Positions 12,872 through 23,099 of a stretch of 64,000 nt of DNA are shown piece by piece. The DNA comes from Ectobius pallidus (lineage: Eukaryota; Arthropoda; Insecta; Blattodea; Ectobiidae): assembly GCA_964059195.1 (NCBI GenBank), contig CAXKWD010000007.1, forward strand, positions 57,165,163 through 57,229,162, read 5' to 3'. Made by a program: the position numbers and the translations under genes. The notes under the pieces are model-generated. The model ran no database searches, was not told the DNA's origin, and saw only the letters and a program-made list of their open reading frames with translations. Numbering within the stretch: the first letter of the stretch is position 1; each line of letters starts with the position of its first letter.

Positions 12872-13240
12872 ATGTCTAGATGGGAGGAAAATAAAAACAT
12901 CATGCATTGCAGGAGAAGAAAAAATATTTATACACAAAGACAACAAGAAGGACCTATCGCACCGGTATTCAATTCGATTGACAGAACAAGTATGACATTC
13001 CAGCCCACTTCGGGGAAATCCAGTCAAAAGTTTACAGATGCACCATACGCTCATAAGCGTACATACAGAGAAGACAACAACAGTAAAATTTGTAGTTTGC
13101 AAAGGTCGTTCCACCCCTTTTTGGAGCGATAGAGAAATCTAATCAAACGTTTACAGATGTGGAAAATGCTCAGACCTTGAATGGTACGTTACCCTTGAAG
13201 GAAAAAAATTGCTCCCTAACGCCTGTTTACCTTGATGAAT
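12872..13240 (+). pseudogene. Broken copy A of the 119-aa Cys-containing ORF
   Basis: Counterpart of the ORF at 16489-16848 (- strand). The N-terminal part reads openly from 12872, then loses frame near 13060. Downstream codons in another frame recover the conserved VKFVVCKGRS, FWSDRE and YRCGKC segments, with an in-frame stop after DREI. The Cys before KGRS and the CxxC are present. Recovery of the same peptide in three copies suggests the frame once coded, but its function is not recognised. Confidence 0.45.
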
Positions 13241-13574
13241 ATCTACATCTGCTTCCATAAATTATCCCCCAACCACTTTCATACATGCTAACCTTTGTTG
13301 ACCTTTAGGAAAACACTTGGTTCATAAACATTACAAATATATGGCCAACGCCCAAACACTTGTTAACCTTGGAGAATATCCATACCTGTTTCCAGCCTGC
13401 TTCTATACTTGTTAATCTTTGCTGTCATTGGAGAAAACACCTGGCATCATAAATTATCCCCCACTATTTTAAACAGGAGAGATATAAGGCAACAGCTAAG
13501 CTCAGTAGAACCTATATTAGCAACTGCGTGATCAAAACTAAATCATCTTCAAACAATCTTACAACGATCTTACT

Positions 13575-14059
13575 ATGGCATCTTATAACACGAACGCAGG
13601 AGCATATGGACCAATTGAAGTCGTGGTCTCGAAACGTGGAAGAACTGCCGCCAAAACAAAAAGCCTCGAAAGTATCGAAAATAAAAGAAATCTGCAGAAC
13701 GTATACCTGACCACAACGCAAGTGAAGGTGTTTCTAATGGATCGCGTGTTCTTCAGGAATTTAACCAACTCGGTCGCGGCGACGCATATGACGACACTAT
13801 GCGGAAATTGGAAGACTTCACTGTTGACGTCAAGTATCCAATCAAGCGGGCAAGAGCCGTGAATACAAGGTATGGACTACGTGTGGTGTTGAACTTCATA
13901 GATAGCACCAGTGTGTTTTTACCTGCACGTTTTTCAACTTTCAATGACGACAAGATTTTAAAGTTAAATAGTGGTCGTTTTGCTGTTGTGAGCCGTGGTA
14001 TGGAAGATGTTGGAAATGCGCACTTCATTCAAGTAGAATTGGTATACATCGACCAGTAA
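13575..14059 (+). pseudogene. Frameshifted copy A of ORF162
   Basis: Copy of the intact 162-codon gene at 15660-16148. The first part starts at the equivalent ATG (MASYNTNAGAYGPIEVVV). Small deletions near 13640 and 13680-13705 shift the frame, and the C-terminal 86 codons (from 13799, MRKLEDFTVDVKYP) are open in another frame. Differences from copy B in the C-terminal half are few, so the inactivation looks recent. See copy B for the family description. Confidence 0.65.
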
Positions 14060-14477
14060 ATTGCATATATATACAACGAGAGATCAAATATATAGTATTC
14101 GGACATGTATTATAGTATTCCAAGTTATAGACAGATTATAGTATTCCAAGTCATATGGGAAAAGATTATCCATGTATTAATGTGAACCATTGTGTATTGT
14201 GGATGTGTTGTGAGAATAAAAAAAGAAAGATATGTATTTGTGCAATTGTTATTAACCCTAGCAATCCTATCATGCTCGCCTATAAGAGGGGAGGGGTCTA
14301 GATGGAGAGGAAAATAAACGCATCATGTCCTGCAGGTGATGTAAATATTACATAGTAAATCCACAAATCATGATTGAACTTGACCATCGACAGAGGAAAT
14401 GAAGTTATTTATACACAAAAACTACAAAAAGGACACCTATCATGTACAATTGACAATGTAAGGTCTGGTGAAGGACA

Positions 14478-15165
14478 GGAGGAGGGGAGGAGGAGGATGG
14501 GAGGAGGGGAGGAGGATCGGAGGAAGAGGAGGTGGTGGGGGAGGAGGAAAGGAGGAGGGGAGGAGGAGGGAAGGGGGAGTAGGAGGTGTAGGAGGAGGAA
14601 TAGGAGTAGGAGAGGGAGGGGTCGAGGAGGGGAGGGGAGGGAATGCGTCATAGGGAATTAAGGCGGCGATTTAGGAGTCAAAGGCACTGCCGCTCAATGT
14701 TGCCAGATCAGAATCGTAAAACAGTTGTATCAATATCCGAAAATAGTCCCACCTCCCCTCCTCCTCCCCCCTCCTCCTCCTCCCCTCCTCATCCACAAAG
14801 AAAACCAGTTTACAGTACACCTGCACTTATAATTAGCATATAATTAGTCATATCAATATCCGAAATAGTCCTATGCTATGTCGGATGTAGATACTTAATC
14901 ATATTTTTGTTGACGTCACCTATCCTTTCCTGATGCTTTCACGTTCCAACATAATCTTTGTATGTTACGAAGCCTCAAGTAAAATTAAATAATAAAGTAA
15001 TTCAATACAAAAAAATACTCAAAAAATGAAGTACGGGATAAGAGTAGAGGAATTCAAGGTTAAACGTAAAAGGAAAGACGTATTCCAGGATGCATCGTCC
15101 CTCTTATTGAAATAAGATTTTATAAAAACATGTTAATAAAAAAATTTATTTTGAAGATCGTCCTT
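14478..15165. repeat. Palindrome spacer with long purine and pyrimidine tracts
   Basis: This spacer joins arms A and B. Its left part (about 14478-14642) is an almost pure GGA/GGAGG purine tract. At about 14744-14795 a CCTCC/CTCC pyrimidine tract follows, so the two can pair. Neither gives a credible protein; the Arg/Gly- and Pro/Ser-rich ORFs here are composition artefacts. The rest, to 15165, is AT-rich with a TGACGTCACC word near 14912. Confidence 0.6.
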
Positions 15166-15659
15166 CACCAGATCGTACATTGTCAAATTGTACATATTTT
15201 GTCGGGGTTGATCATTGAATGCAATGGTTTTCACTTCTTCTTGATTGGAATTGTCTCTGTCACATTGATTAATGATAGGTGTCCTTTTTGTAGTTTTTGT
15301 GTATAAATAACTTCATTTCCTCTGTCGATGGTCATGTTCAATCATGATTTGTGGATTTACTATGTAATATTTACATCACCTGCAGGACATGATGCGTTTA
15401 TTTTCCTCTCCATCTAGACCCCTCCCCTCTTATAGGCGAGCATGATAGGATTGCTAGGGTTAATAACAATTGCACAAATACATATCTTTCTTTTTTTATT
15501 CTCACGACACATCCACAATACACAATGGTTCACATTAATATATGGATAATCTTTTCCCATATGACTTGGAATCCTATAATCTGTCTATAACTTGGAATAC
15601 TATAATACATGTCCGAATACTATATATTTGATCTCTCGTTGTATATATATATATGCAAT

Positions 15660-16148
15660 TTACTGGTCGATGTATACCAATTCTACTTGAATGAAATGCG
15701 CATTTCCAACATCTTGCATACCACGGCTCACAACAGCAAAACGACCACTATTTAACTTTAAAATCTTGTCGTCATTGAAAGTTGAAAAACGTGCAGGTAA
15801 AAACACACTGGTGCTATCTATCAAGTCCAACACCACACGTAGTCCATACCTTGTATTCACGGCTCTTGCCCGCTTGATTGGATACTTGACGTCAACAGTG
15901 AAGTCTTCCAATTTCCGCATAGTATCGTCATATGCGCCGCCGCGACAGAGTTGGTTAAATTCCTGAAGAACACTCGATCCATCAGAAACACCTTCACTTG
16001 CGTTGTGGTCAGGTATACATTCTGCAGAGTTCTTTTCATTTTCGATACTTTCGAGGCTTTTTGTTTTGGCGGCAGTTCTTCTTCCACGTTTCGAGACCAC
16101 GACTTCAATTGGTCCATATGCTCCTGCGTTCGTGTTATAAGATGCCAT
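15660..16148 (-). CDS. ORF162: intact 162-aa protein of unknown family, possibly OB-fold-like
   Basis: An uninterrupted frame of 162 codons, one of few intact ORFs in this repeat-rich window. The N-terminal 60 residues are low-complexity and basic (VVVSKRGRRTAAKTKS), then acidic (SAECIPDHNASEG). The C-terminal 90 look like a compact beta domain: TVDVKYPIKRARAVNTRYG, then VFLPARFSTF, a DDKILKLNSG segment and a final FIQVELVYID. The pattern 'YP-x-AxxVNTRYG...FLPxRF' weakly recalls small OB-fold single-strand-DNA-binding proteins of viruses and selfish elements; that is an impression, not a demonstrated homology. The start is the ATG at 16148, conserved in all three copies. Copies A (13575-14059) and C (near 20230-20290) are broken. 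A 152-codon ORF overlapping in another frame (15857-16315) is probably a shadow. The iteron-like region lies immediately upstream. Confidence 0.55.
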   Translation of the reverse strand: MASYNTNAGAYGPIEVVVSKRGRRTAAKTKSLESIENEKNSAECIPDHNASEGVSDGSSVLQEFNQLCRGGAYDDTMRKLEDFTVDVKYPIKRARAVNTRYGLRVVLDLIDSTSVFLPARFSTFNDDKILKLNSGRFAVVSRGMQDVGNAHFIQVELVYIDQ

Positions 16149-16302
16149 AGTAAGATCGTTGTAAGATTGTTTGAAGATGATGTAGTTTTGATCACGTTGT
16201 TGCTAATACAGGTTCTACTGAGCTTATCTCCTGCCTTATATCTCTCCTGTTTAAAGTAGTGGGGGGATAATTTATGATGCCAGGTGTTTTCTCCAATGTC
16301 TG

Positions 16303-16500
16303 CAAAGGTTAACAAGTATAGAAGCAGGTTGGAAACAGGTGTGGATATTCTCCAAGGTTAACAAGTGTTTGGGCGTTGGCCATATATTTGTAATGTTTAT
16401 GAGCCAAGTGTTTTCTTCAAGGTTAACAAAGGATAGCATGTATGAAAGTGGTTGGGGGATAATTTATGGAAGCAGGTGTAGATATTCATCAAGGTAAACA
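16303..16500 (+). promoter_or_regulatory. Iteron-like CAAGGTTAACAA direct repeats upstream of ORF162
   Basis: CAA(A)GGTTAACAAG occurs at 16303-16316, 16353-16365 and 16418-16429, with a variant CAAGGTAAACA at 16490-16500. These are direct repeats about 50-70 bases apart. GGGGGATAATTTATG occurs at about 16262 and 16455, and GTGTTTTCTCCAA-like words flank the sites. The cluster lies between the two ORFs of the element and is retained in arms A and C. It could be a control region or replication-protein binding region; no function is shown. Confidence 0.45.
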
Positions 16501-16848
16501 GGCGTTAGGGAGCAATTTTTTTCCTTCATGGGTAACGTACCATTCAAGGTCTGAGCACTTACCACATCTGTAAACATTTGATTGGATTTCTCTATCGCTC
16601 CAAAATGGGGTGGAACGACCTTTGGAAACTACAAATTTTACTGTTGTTGTCTTCTCTGTATCAACATGCTTATGAGCGTATGGTGCATCTGTAAACTTTT
16701 GACCGGATTTCCCCGAAGTGGGCTGGAATGTCATACTTTTTCTGTCAATCGAATTGAATACCGGTGCGATAGGTCCTTCTTGTTGTCTTTGTGTATAAAT
16801 ATGTTTTTCTTCTCCTGTAATGCATGTCGTTTTTATTTTCCTCCCCAT
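16489..16848 (-). CDS. 119-aa Cys-containing ORF of unknown function
   Basis: Open frame of 119 codons upstream of ORF162 in the same orientation. The middle reads MTFQPTSGKSGQKFTDAPYA and the C-terminal third contains VKFVVSKGRSTPFWSDRE, then NVYRCGKCSDLEWY. In copies A and C the residue before KGRS is Cys, giving C-x(about 20)-C-x2-C, a possible zinc-binding set; this copy has Ser there. The same peptide is recoverable in all three copies despite frame breaks in A, which suggests past coding. The start is uncertain (GTG/ATG choices near 16848). I do not recognise a family; it could also be a chance ORF in conserved repeat DNA. Confidence 0.35.
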   Translation of the reverse strand: MGRKIKTTCITGEEKHIYTQRQQEGPIAPVFNSIDRKSMTFQPTSGKSGQKFTDAPYAHKHVDTEKTTTVKFVVSKGRSTPFWSDREIQSNVYRCGKCSDLEWYVTHEGKKLLPNACLP

Positions 16849-17299
16849 CTAGACATGATCTATATTTCTTATTTCTTTGTTAGTTTACAGCCATATTGTT
16901 TCAGTTGTTAGGGGCGTCATTGTCATATTGGTTTGTATTGTATTTTTATTGTATAAATTACTTTATAACATTTGCTTACAGGATATGTTCAATCAATATT
17001 TGTATATAACATCTATCCTGATGCTCTCACATTCCAATCTTTATATTAAATCACACTTTTGATCAATTTTAACATTTTTTATTTCTTGTTAAGCTGTCCT
17101 TGTCATATGGGTGAACATTTTAATGCATAAATGACTTAATTTCCTCTGTCGGCTGTAGTTATTTAATCATATTGTTGCTGACGTCACCTATCCTGAGGCT
17201 TTCACGTTCCAACATATTCTTTGTTTACGGGTGTTTTCTCCTATTTTGCAACCAGTTTGTTTGAATTGACAATGCTTATGAAATTGTCTTTGCTTTGAA

Positions 17300-18130
17300 G
17301 GTGTACCCTATGTCATGTCAGATATTTGCTATCACTCAATAGGATTTTTACTGGCGAAAAATAAATTTTTAATCGGTTATATTGGTTGTGGTGTGAAAAA
17401 TACCCTCTAGACGATTTATAGTGGCTCAATTTGTCCCTTTGTAAAAAACTTGGGTTTCCTTGAAAACCACCCCTTCAAAAATTAAATAATTTAGGGTGTA
17501 AATCATATCAGATATTTGATATCACTCAGTAAGATGTCTATATGTTGAGAAAATAATATTACAATGGCTATATTGGTTATGAGGGGTGAAAACTTCCCTC
17601 ACGACGATTTACAGTGGCTGAATTTGTCAATTTCTATAAAATCATTGGTGACCTTGAAAAACTACATCTTCAAAAAATTAAATAATTTAGGGGTGTAAAT
17701 CAAGTCAGATAAATGGTATCACTCAATAAGATGTTTTTATGTCGGAAAAATAAGTTTTTAATGGGCTATATTGGAATTGGGTGTGAAAACTACCCTCTAG
17801 ACGATTTATATTGGATCAAATTGTCGATATCTGCAAAAACCTAGTTACCCTTGAAGAACCACCCCTTCATAAAATTAACCCCTTGGGGTGTAAATCATGT
17901 CAGATAGTGGATATCGCTCAGCACGATTTTTTATTGTTGAAAAATAAATTTTTAATGGGATAGATTGGAAGTGGGGGTGAAAACTACCCTCTAGACGATT
18001 TATATTGGATCACATTGTCCATATCTGCAAAAGCCTGGTTGCCCTTGAAAATCCACCCCTTCATAAAATTAACGCCTTGGGGGTGTAAATCATGTCAGAT
18101 AGTTGATATCACTCAGAACGATTTTTTATT
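17300..18130 (-). repeat. 195-bp subterminal tandem array, arm B
   Basis: Inverted counterpart of the array in arm A. The unit mark CATGTCAGATA(G/T)TTGATATC or a close variant lies at about 17316, 17510, 17703, 17897 and 18090, each followed by a GGGTGAAAACTACCCTCTAGACGATTTATA block. The period is about 195. Confidence 0.75.
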
Positions 18131-18974
18131 GTTGAAAATTATTTTTTTTATGGGTTAGATTGGAAGTGGTGGTGTAAACCACCCTCTTGTCATGGATGGT
18201 CATAAGGTTTTAATCCTATGAACTATCAAGTATAATACTTGATTTTACAAGATTATCTTTATTTTTATTTCTTAAAAACCACCCCTCCAAGTGGGGTTGA
18301 TATTTCATTCAAAAGGCTCTAACTCTTTTGTATGGCATTTCCTTAAATCTTATTATTTTTATTTAATTTATTTGATCATGCATATCTTTTATTTTGTTAG
18401 CCTAACACTTTTTTGAACTTAGGGGTGACTTAGGGTAAGTTAACTTTACCCTTTTGTTACGGTTATTCATAATGTCTTTAATCCTATCACTTGTCCTTTA
18501 TAATACCAGATTTTAAAAATTATCTTAATTTTTCCTTAAAAACTACCCCTCTAGTAGGATTCAATAATATTTCATAAGGGCCTAACTCTGTTTATCACAT
18601 TTCCCTATTTTTCTGGTAATAATATTATCAGTTTTAGATTATTTGTTTTAAGGTTGGTATTGCAGGTATCTGCTTTATCGACCAATTGTTATTGAATACA
18701 TAATTTTGAATATGGGATGATACAGTATATGTTTGAGGGTGGTGTCAGCAGATGGTTCTAGTGCTATGTCCACATCACAACTCGCAAAGTATATTAATGT
18801 TCATATTTTGGATTGATATTGTTTAATTCTGTTAGGCCAAAGACGCATCTCGGAATATGCTTCCTCCTATTTGTTATGCCTAATTGGATTAAACTTTATT
18901 TTTCATAATAAATGTCCATAACACATCTCAAAAAGTTATAATAATTTTTTTTTCTTATTTGGGATTGATTTTTA

Positions 18975-19668
18975 GGTAGATTTCGAAGAAAAATATACCT
19001 ATTGCAATGGATTCCATGTCATGATATTCGAAAAATGCTTTCATATCTTTACGTTTCATGCTTCCCTAAGTACTAAACCACCGCCCGTTCCAAAAAACAT
19101 TGTGATATTTATATATATGTATATATATTTATATCTTTACACGATGGCGGCCGTAATTTTGAAGATATTTGAACCAAATTTTATTATGTTATTTCTAGTC
19201 TCAATAGTTTGGACAAGTTCGTTAATGAGCAAAATTGGCCCAAGAGGGTGGTCGGGGGAGGGGGTTGAAATTTTAAAACATTTATATCTCGGCCCCTACG
19301 AAGTATAGAGGGAAACTTTGTTTGAATAAATTAGAGTAATCCCTATGGAGTTCACAGTGACACCAACGATTCGGGGGTTTTGGGGGAACGAGTGGGGGTG
19401 GGGGGATGGAAATTCGAAATTTTTGTAACCACGTCTTGTGGGGTATCATTTAAAAGCTCTTGATGAGTACTCTACAAATCAATAACTCGTTTCTCGATAG
19501 CTCTTATTTAAGGCGAGATTTGAATGTTTGAAAAAGTGCTCTTTCCTCTTTTTTGCAATTATTATTGCGGGTTTGTCATGCCAAGGCTAAAGAAGAAGAG
19601 TGCTATGCAGCGACAGTAAATTAAACCAAAAGCACTTTGAAATCTATCTCAGCCTGTAGGCTTGCCTA
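18975..19668. other. About 690-bp insertion in the unit flank, unidentified
   Basis: Copy B flank (18830-18974, then 19669-19915) and copy C flank (about 21995-22390) are collinear except for this block, so it is an insertion in one copy or a deletion in the other. It contains an ORF at 19021-19308 with no recognised domain, plus GGGGG-rich short tracts near 19256 and 19390. I see no clear TIR. Confidence 0.45.
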
Positions 19669-19915
19669 AAGGGATTTTTTAAATTATGATAGGCTTCAGA
19701 TATGTCTCCCACACCTAGTAACAGTTAAAACTCGAAAAAAAATTCTGAAGTGTCCCACAACGCCCTAATTTATAATGCGACTGTCGACTCAAAGGTCACA
19801 TTCCGATGTACTAGTTAATCCCACGGCCAAACCTCTTCCTATATCTAGACAGTAAAAGCTTGAACAATCTCGTTCAGGCACCTTGCATACTTGTCAATTT
19901 ACATATTACTTGTAC
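19669..19915 (+). repeat. Direct repeat flanking copy B, matched beside copy C
   Basis: Matches about 22152-22390 in the same orientation. Shared words include AATTATGATAGG, CACACCTAGTA, CAGTTAAAACTCGAAAA and TTCTGAAGTGTCCCAC. Together with the preceding 140 bases it shows that copies B and C arose by tandem duplication of a unit larger than the element. Confidence 0.65.
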
Positions 19916-20030
19916 ATGTAATTATCATAACCGCATTCCTATCCCAACCTATATGAAAAACAGACAATCTAATAAGGGCCAAACTCTGTGTATCAGATTT
20001 CCTTTTTTTATGTTAATATTATTGTCGGTT

Positions 20031-20249
20031 TTAGATGATTTTTATTAAGGGTGGTATTGCAGGTCTCTGCTTTACCGACCTATTCTTATTTATGGCATAA
20101 TTTTGGATAGGGGGCTGATACAGTTTATATTTGAGGGTGGTGTCATCAGGTGGCTCTAGTGCTATGTCCACATCACAACTCGCAAATTGAATTAATTTAC
20201 ATAATTCGTAATATACAATTTCTTGTTTTCTCGGAAGTTCTTCTTCCAC
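20031..20249 (-). pseudogene. Hybrid 72-codon ORF at the copy C junction
   Basis: Reads from the ORF162 N-terminal region in its alternative frame across the deletion into the outer-end segment (YYELCKLIQFASCDVDIALE, then QNYAINKNRSVKQRPA). A very similar peptide can be read in arm A at about 10890-11080, and part of it in arm B. The outer segment may therefore once have encoded protein, but no family is recognised. Confidence 0.3.
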
Positions 20250-20624
20250 GTTTCGAGACCACGACTTCCATTAGTCAATATGCTCATGCGTTCGTGTTAT
20301 AAAATGCCATAGTAAGATCGTTGTAATATTGTTTGAAGATGATGTAGTTTTGATCACGTTGTTGCTAATACAGGTTCTACTGAGCTTAGCTACTGCCTTA
20401 TATCTCTCCTGTTTAAAGTAGTGGGGGGATAATTTATGATGCCAGGTGTTTTCTCCAATGTCAGCAAAGGTTAACAAGTATAGAAGCAGGTTGGAAACAG
20501 GTGTGGATATTCTCCAAGGTTAACATGTGTTTGTGCGTTGGTCATATATTTGTAATGTTTATGACCCAAGTGTTTTCTTCAAGGTTAACAAAGGTTAACA
20601 TGTATGAAAGTGGTTGGGAATAAT

Positions 20625-20888
20625 TTATGGACGCACATGTAGATATTCATCAAGGTAAACGGGCGTTAGGGAGCAAATTTTTCCTTCATGGGTACCGTAC
20701 CATTCAAGGTTTGAGCATTTGCCACATCTGTAAACGTTTGATTGGAATTCTCTATCGCTCCAAAATGGGCTGGAACGACCTTTGCAAACTACAAATTTTA
20801 CTGTTTTTGTCTTCTCTGTTTCAACATGCTTATGAGCGTATAGTGCATCTGTAAACTTTTGACTGGATTTCCCCGGGGTGTGAATCAT
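20625..20888 (-). pseudogene. Truncated copy C of the Cys-containing ORF
   Basis: Retains GKSSQKFTDA, VKFVVCKGRSSPFWSDRE and YRCGKCSNLEWY, with all three Cys of the proposed set. The N-terminus is lost in the deletion at 20873 and replaced by array sequence. The C-terminus is frame-altered after EGK. It is useful as the third sample of this peptide. Confidence 0.4.
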
Positions 20889-21320
20889 GTCAGATAGTTG
20901 ATATCACTCAATAAGATGTTTTTGTGTCGAAAAAATAAATTTTTAATGGGCTATATTGGAATTGGGGTGAAAACTACCCTCTAGACGATTTATATTGGAT
21001 CAAATTGTCGATATCTGCAAAAACTTGGTTGGACCTTGAAAAACCACCCCTTCATAAACTTAACCCCTTGGGGTGTAAATCATGTCAGATAGTTGATATC
21101 GCTCGGTACGATTTATTATTGTTGAAAATAAATTTTTAATGGAATAGATTGGGAGTGGGGGTGAAAAATACCCTCTAGACGATTTACTTTGGATCACATT
21201 GTCCATATCTGCAAAAACTTGGTTGCCCTTGAAAAACCACCCCTTCATAAATTTAACGCCTTTGGGCGTAAATCATGTCAGATAGTTAATATCACTCAGA
21301 ACGATTTTTTATTCTTGAAA
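20880..21320 (-). repeat. 195-bp tandem array, copy C (about 2.3 units)
   Basis: Units with CATGTCAGATAGTTGATATC or a close variant at about 20886, 21081 and 21274, the same repeat as in arms A and B but with fewer units. Confidence 0.7.
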
Positions 21321-22390
21321 ATTAAATTTTTTATGGGTTAGATTGGAATTGTTGGTGCAAACCACCCTCTTGTCATGGATGGTCATAAGGTTTTAATCCT
21401 ATGACCTATGATCTATAATACTTGATTTTCAAGATTATCTTTATTTTTATTTCTTAAAACCACCCCTCCAAGTGGGGTTGATAATTCATTCAAAAGGCTC
21501 TAAGTCTTTTGTATGGCATTTCCTTAAATTTTATTATTTTATTTATTTTATTTGATCATACATATCTCTTATTTTGTTAGCCTAACACCGTTTGAACTTA
21601 GGGGTGACTAAGGGTTAGTTAACTTTACCCTCTTGTTACTGTTATTCATAATGTCTTTAATCCTATCAGTTGTCCTTTATAATACCAGGTTTTAAAAATT
21701 ATCTTAATTTTTCCTTAAGAACTGCCCCTCTAGTAGGATTCAGTAATATTTAATAAGGGCCTAACTCTGTTTATCACATTTCCCTATTTTTCTGGTAATA
21801 ATATTATCGGTTTTAGATTATTTGTTTTAAGGTTGGTATTGCAGGTATCTGCTTTATCGACCTATTCGTATTTAATACATAATTTTGAATATGGGATGAT
21901 ACAGTATATGTTTGAGGGTGGTGTCAGCAGATGGTTCTAGTGCTATGTCTACATCACAACTCGCAAATTATATTAATGTTCATATTTTGGATTGATATTG
22001 TTTAATTCTGTTAGGCCAAAGACGCATCGGAATATGCTTCCTCCTATTCGTTATGCCTAATTGGATTAAACTTTATTTTTCATAATAAATGTCCATAACA
22101 CATCTCAAAAAGTTATAATAATTTCATTTTTTATTTGGTATTGATTTTTTTGAATTATGATAGGTGTCGGATATGCCTCACACACCTAGTAGCAGTTAAA
22201 ACTCGAAAACATCATTCTGAAGTGTCCCACCACGCCCTAATTTATAATGCACCTGTCGAGTCAAAGGTCACATTCTGATGTACTGGTTATTTCCACGGCC
22301 TAACCGCATTCCTAAGTCTAGACAGTAAAACCTTGAACAATCTCGCTCCGGCTCCTTGAATACATGGCAATTTACATATTACTGACTCCG

Positions 22391-23099
22391 TTTTGGTACT
22401 CAGGTTGAGTTCACAAATTCCATATGCCCAACGTATAACACAATACATTTTTGTACATCTGGTGGTCATAATAACAGGAATTTAAGAATTCAGTCCAGGA
22501 TAGTTAAGTATGTCAGGAAGAACAGTTCTTTTTCTGTTTATTTATAAACAAACATAAATAAGTTAAAAAATTAGTTACACTGCACTATTTAAAGAAAGAT
22601 TCTTACAATAGTTGCATGAAAATTAGTTTTCGTTCAGAAAATGGTACAGTCTTCCAAAATAACCTTCTCAGGCCTTCTGAGAAATAAATACCTAATAAGC
22701 TTTGACATTCATAAAAACACAAATGCTCGAAATAACTTAAATAATATGACAATGAAAATATTCAAGCATAGAACACACATTTTTGGAATAGAATATAAAC
22801 CTTTTTGGGTTTTCCAAAATGAACTAAAAATTAAATTTAGCTTTTATTTGTAACTTTAATACAGCCTTTCTGGTACTAATTTATGTGCTTGAAATCTTCA
22901 AACAATAATTCTATAATCAAATAAAAACGTTCTTATCCATGAAAGGACATGATAAAAATTTTAATTGCATTTTATTCGAATTTATACATGAAAAATGCAG
23001 AAGGAAAGAAAGTAAGATGGCAAGCTTATATTTTCTTTCGGTGGTGGAGATTCACGAAGAGCTCCCTTCGATCTGCAGTTGCATCTCCCGATGCAAGTG
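22391..23099. other. No gene seen
   Basis: AT-rich DNA between the ORF162 repeats and the R1-like LINE. Short ORFs at 22641-22853 and 22949-23134 show no protein features. The LINE 5' end may begin anywhere in the last few hundred bases. Confidence 0.35.

Larger units (their letters stand above)
10895..14477 (+). mobile_element. Palindrome arm A (copy A of ORF162 element)
   Basis: This arm matches the reverse complement of 15166-18830 (arm B) along nearly its full length, from the GTGATGTGGACATAGCAC block at the outer end to the GGTCTGGTGAAGGAC block at 14463-14477. Order from outside: a possible short reading frame (about 10895-11100), a 195-bp tandem array, a Cys-containing ORF, an iteron-like region, then the ORF162 gene. 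Both ORFs are broken here. The arrangement suggests a foldback-type or recently inverted-duplicated DNA element. No transposase is recognised and no terminal duplication was resolved. Confidence 0.65.
15166..18830 (-). mobile_element. Palindrome arm B (copy B of ORF162 element, best preserved)
   Basis: Reverse-complement partner of arm A and the least damaged of the three copies. Read on the - strand from 18830: outer end, about five 195-bp tandem units, the 119-codon ORF (16848-16489), an iteron-like region, and the intact ORF162 (16148-15660). About 75 bases at 15195-15265 are absent from arm A. No transposase, integrase or polymerase is encoded, so mobility must come in trans, or this is a captured viral or plasmid-like fragment. 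Confidence 0.6.
20020..22150 (-). mobile_element. Copy C: rearranged third copy of the ORF162 element
   Basis: Same orientation as arm B but with two deletions. At about 20222-20240 the outer end of one copy runs directly into the N-terminal part of ORF162, without its C-terminal domain. At about 20873 the sequence jumps from the Cys-ORF region (equivalent to about 16730) into the tandem array (equivalent to about 17690). Beyond this it follows arm B to its outer end near 21970. The junctions make hybrid frames at 20031-20249 and 20625-20888. Confidence 0.6.

Noticed and set aside
14374..14661. Arg/Gly-rich ORF on + strand and Pro/Ser/Leu ORF on - strand
   Set aside because: Products of the GGA-rich purine tract; open frames are expected there by composition.
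15857..16315. 152-codon ORF overlapping ORF162 in another frame (- strand)
   Set aside because: It shares most of its length with ORF162, lacks domain-like composition and is broken in other copies. Treated as a shadow frame, although its N-terminal half leads into the copy C hybrid ORF.
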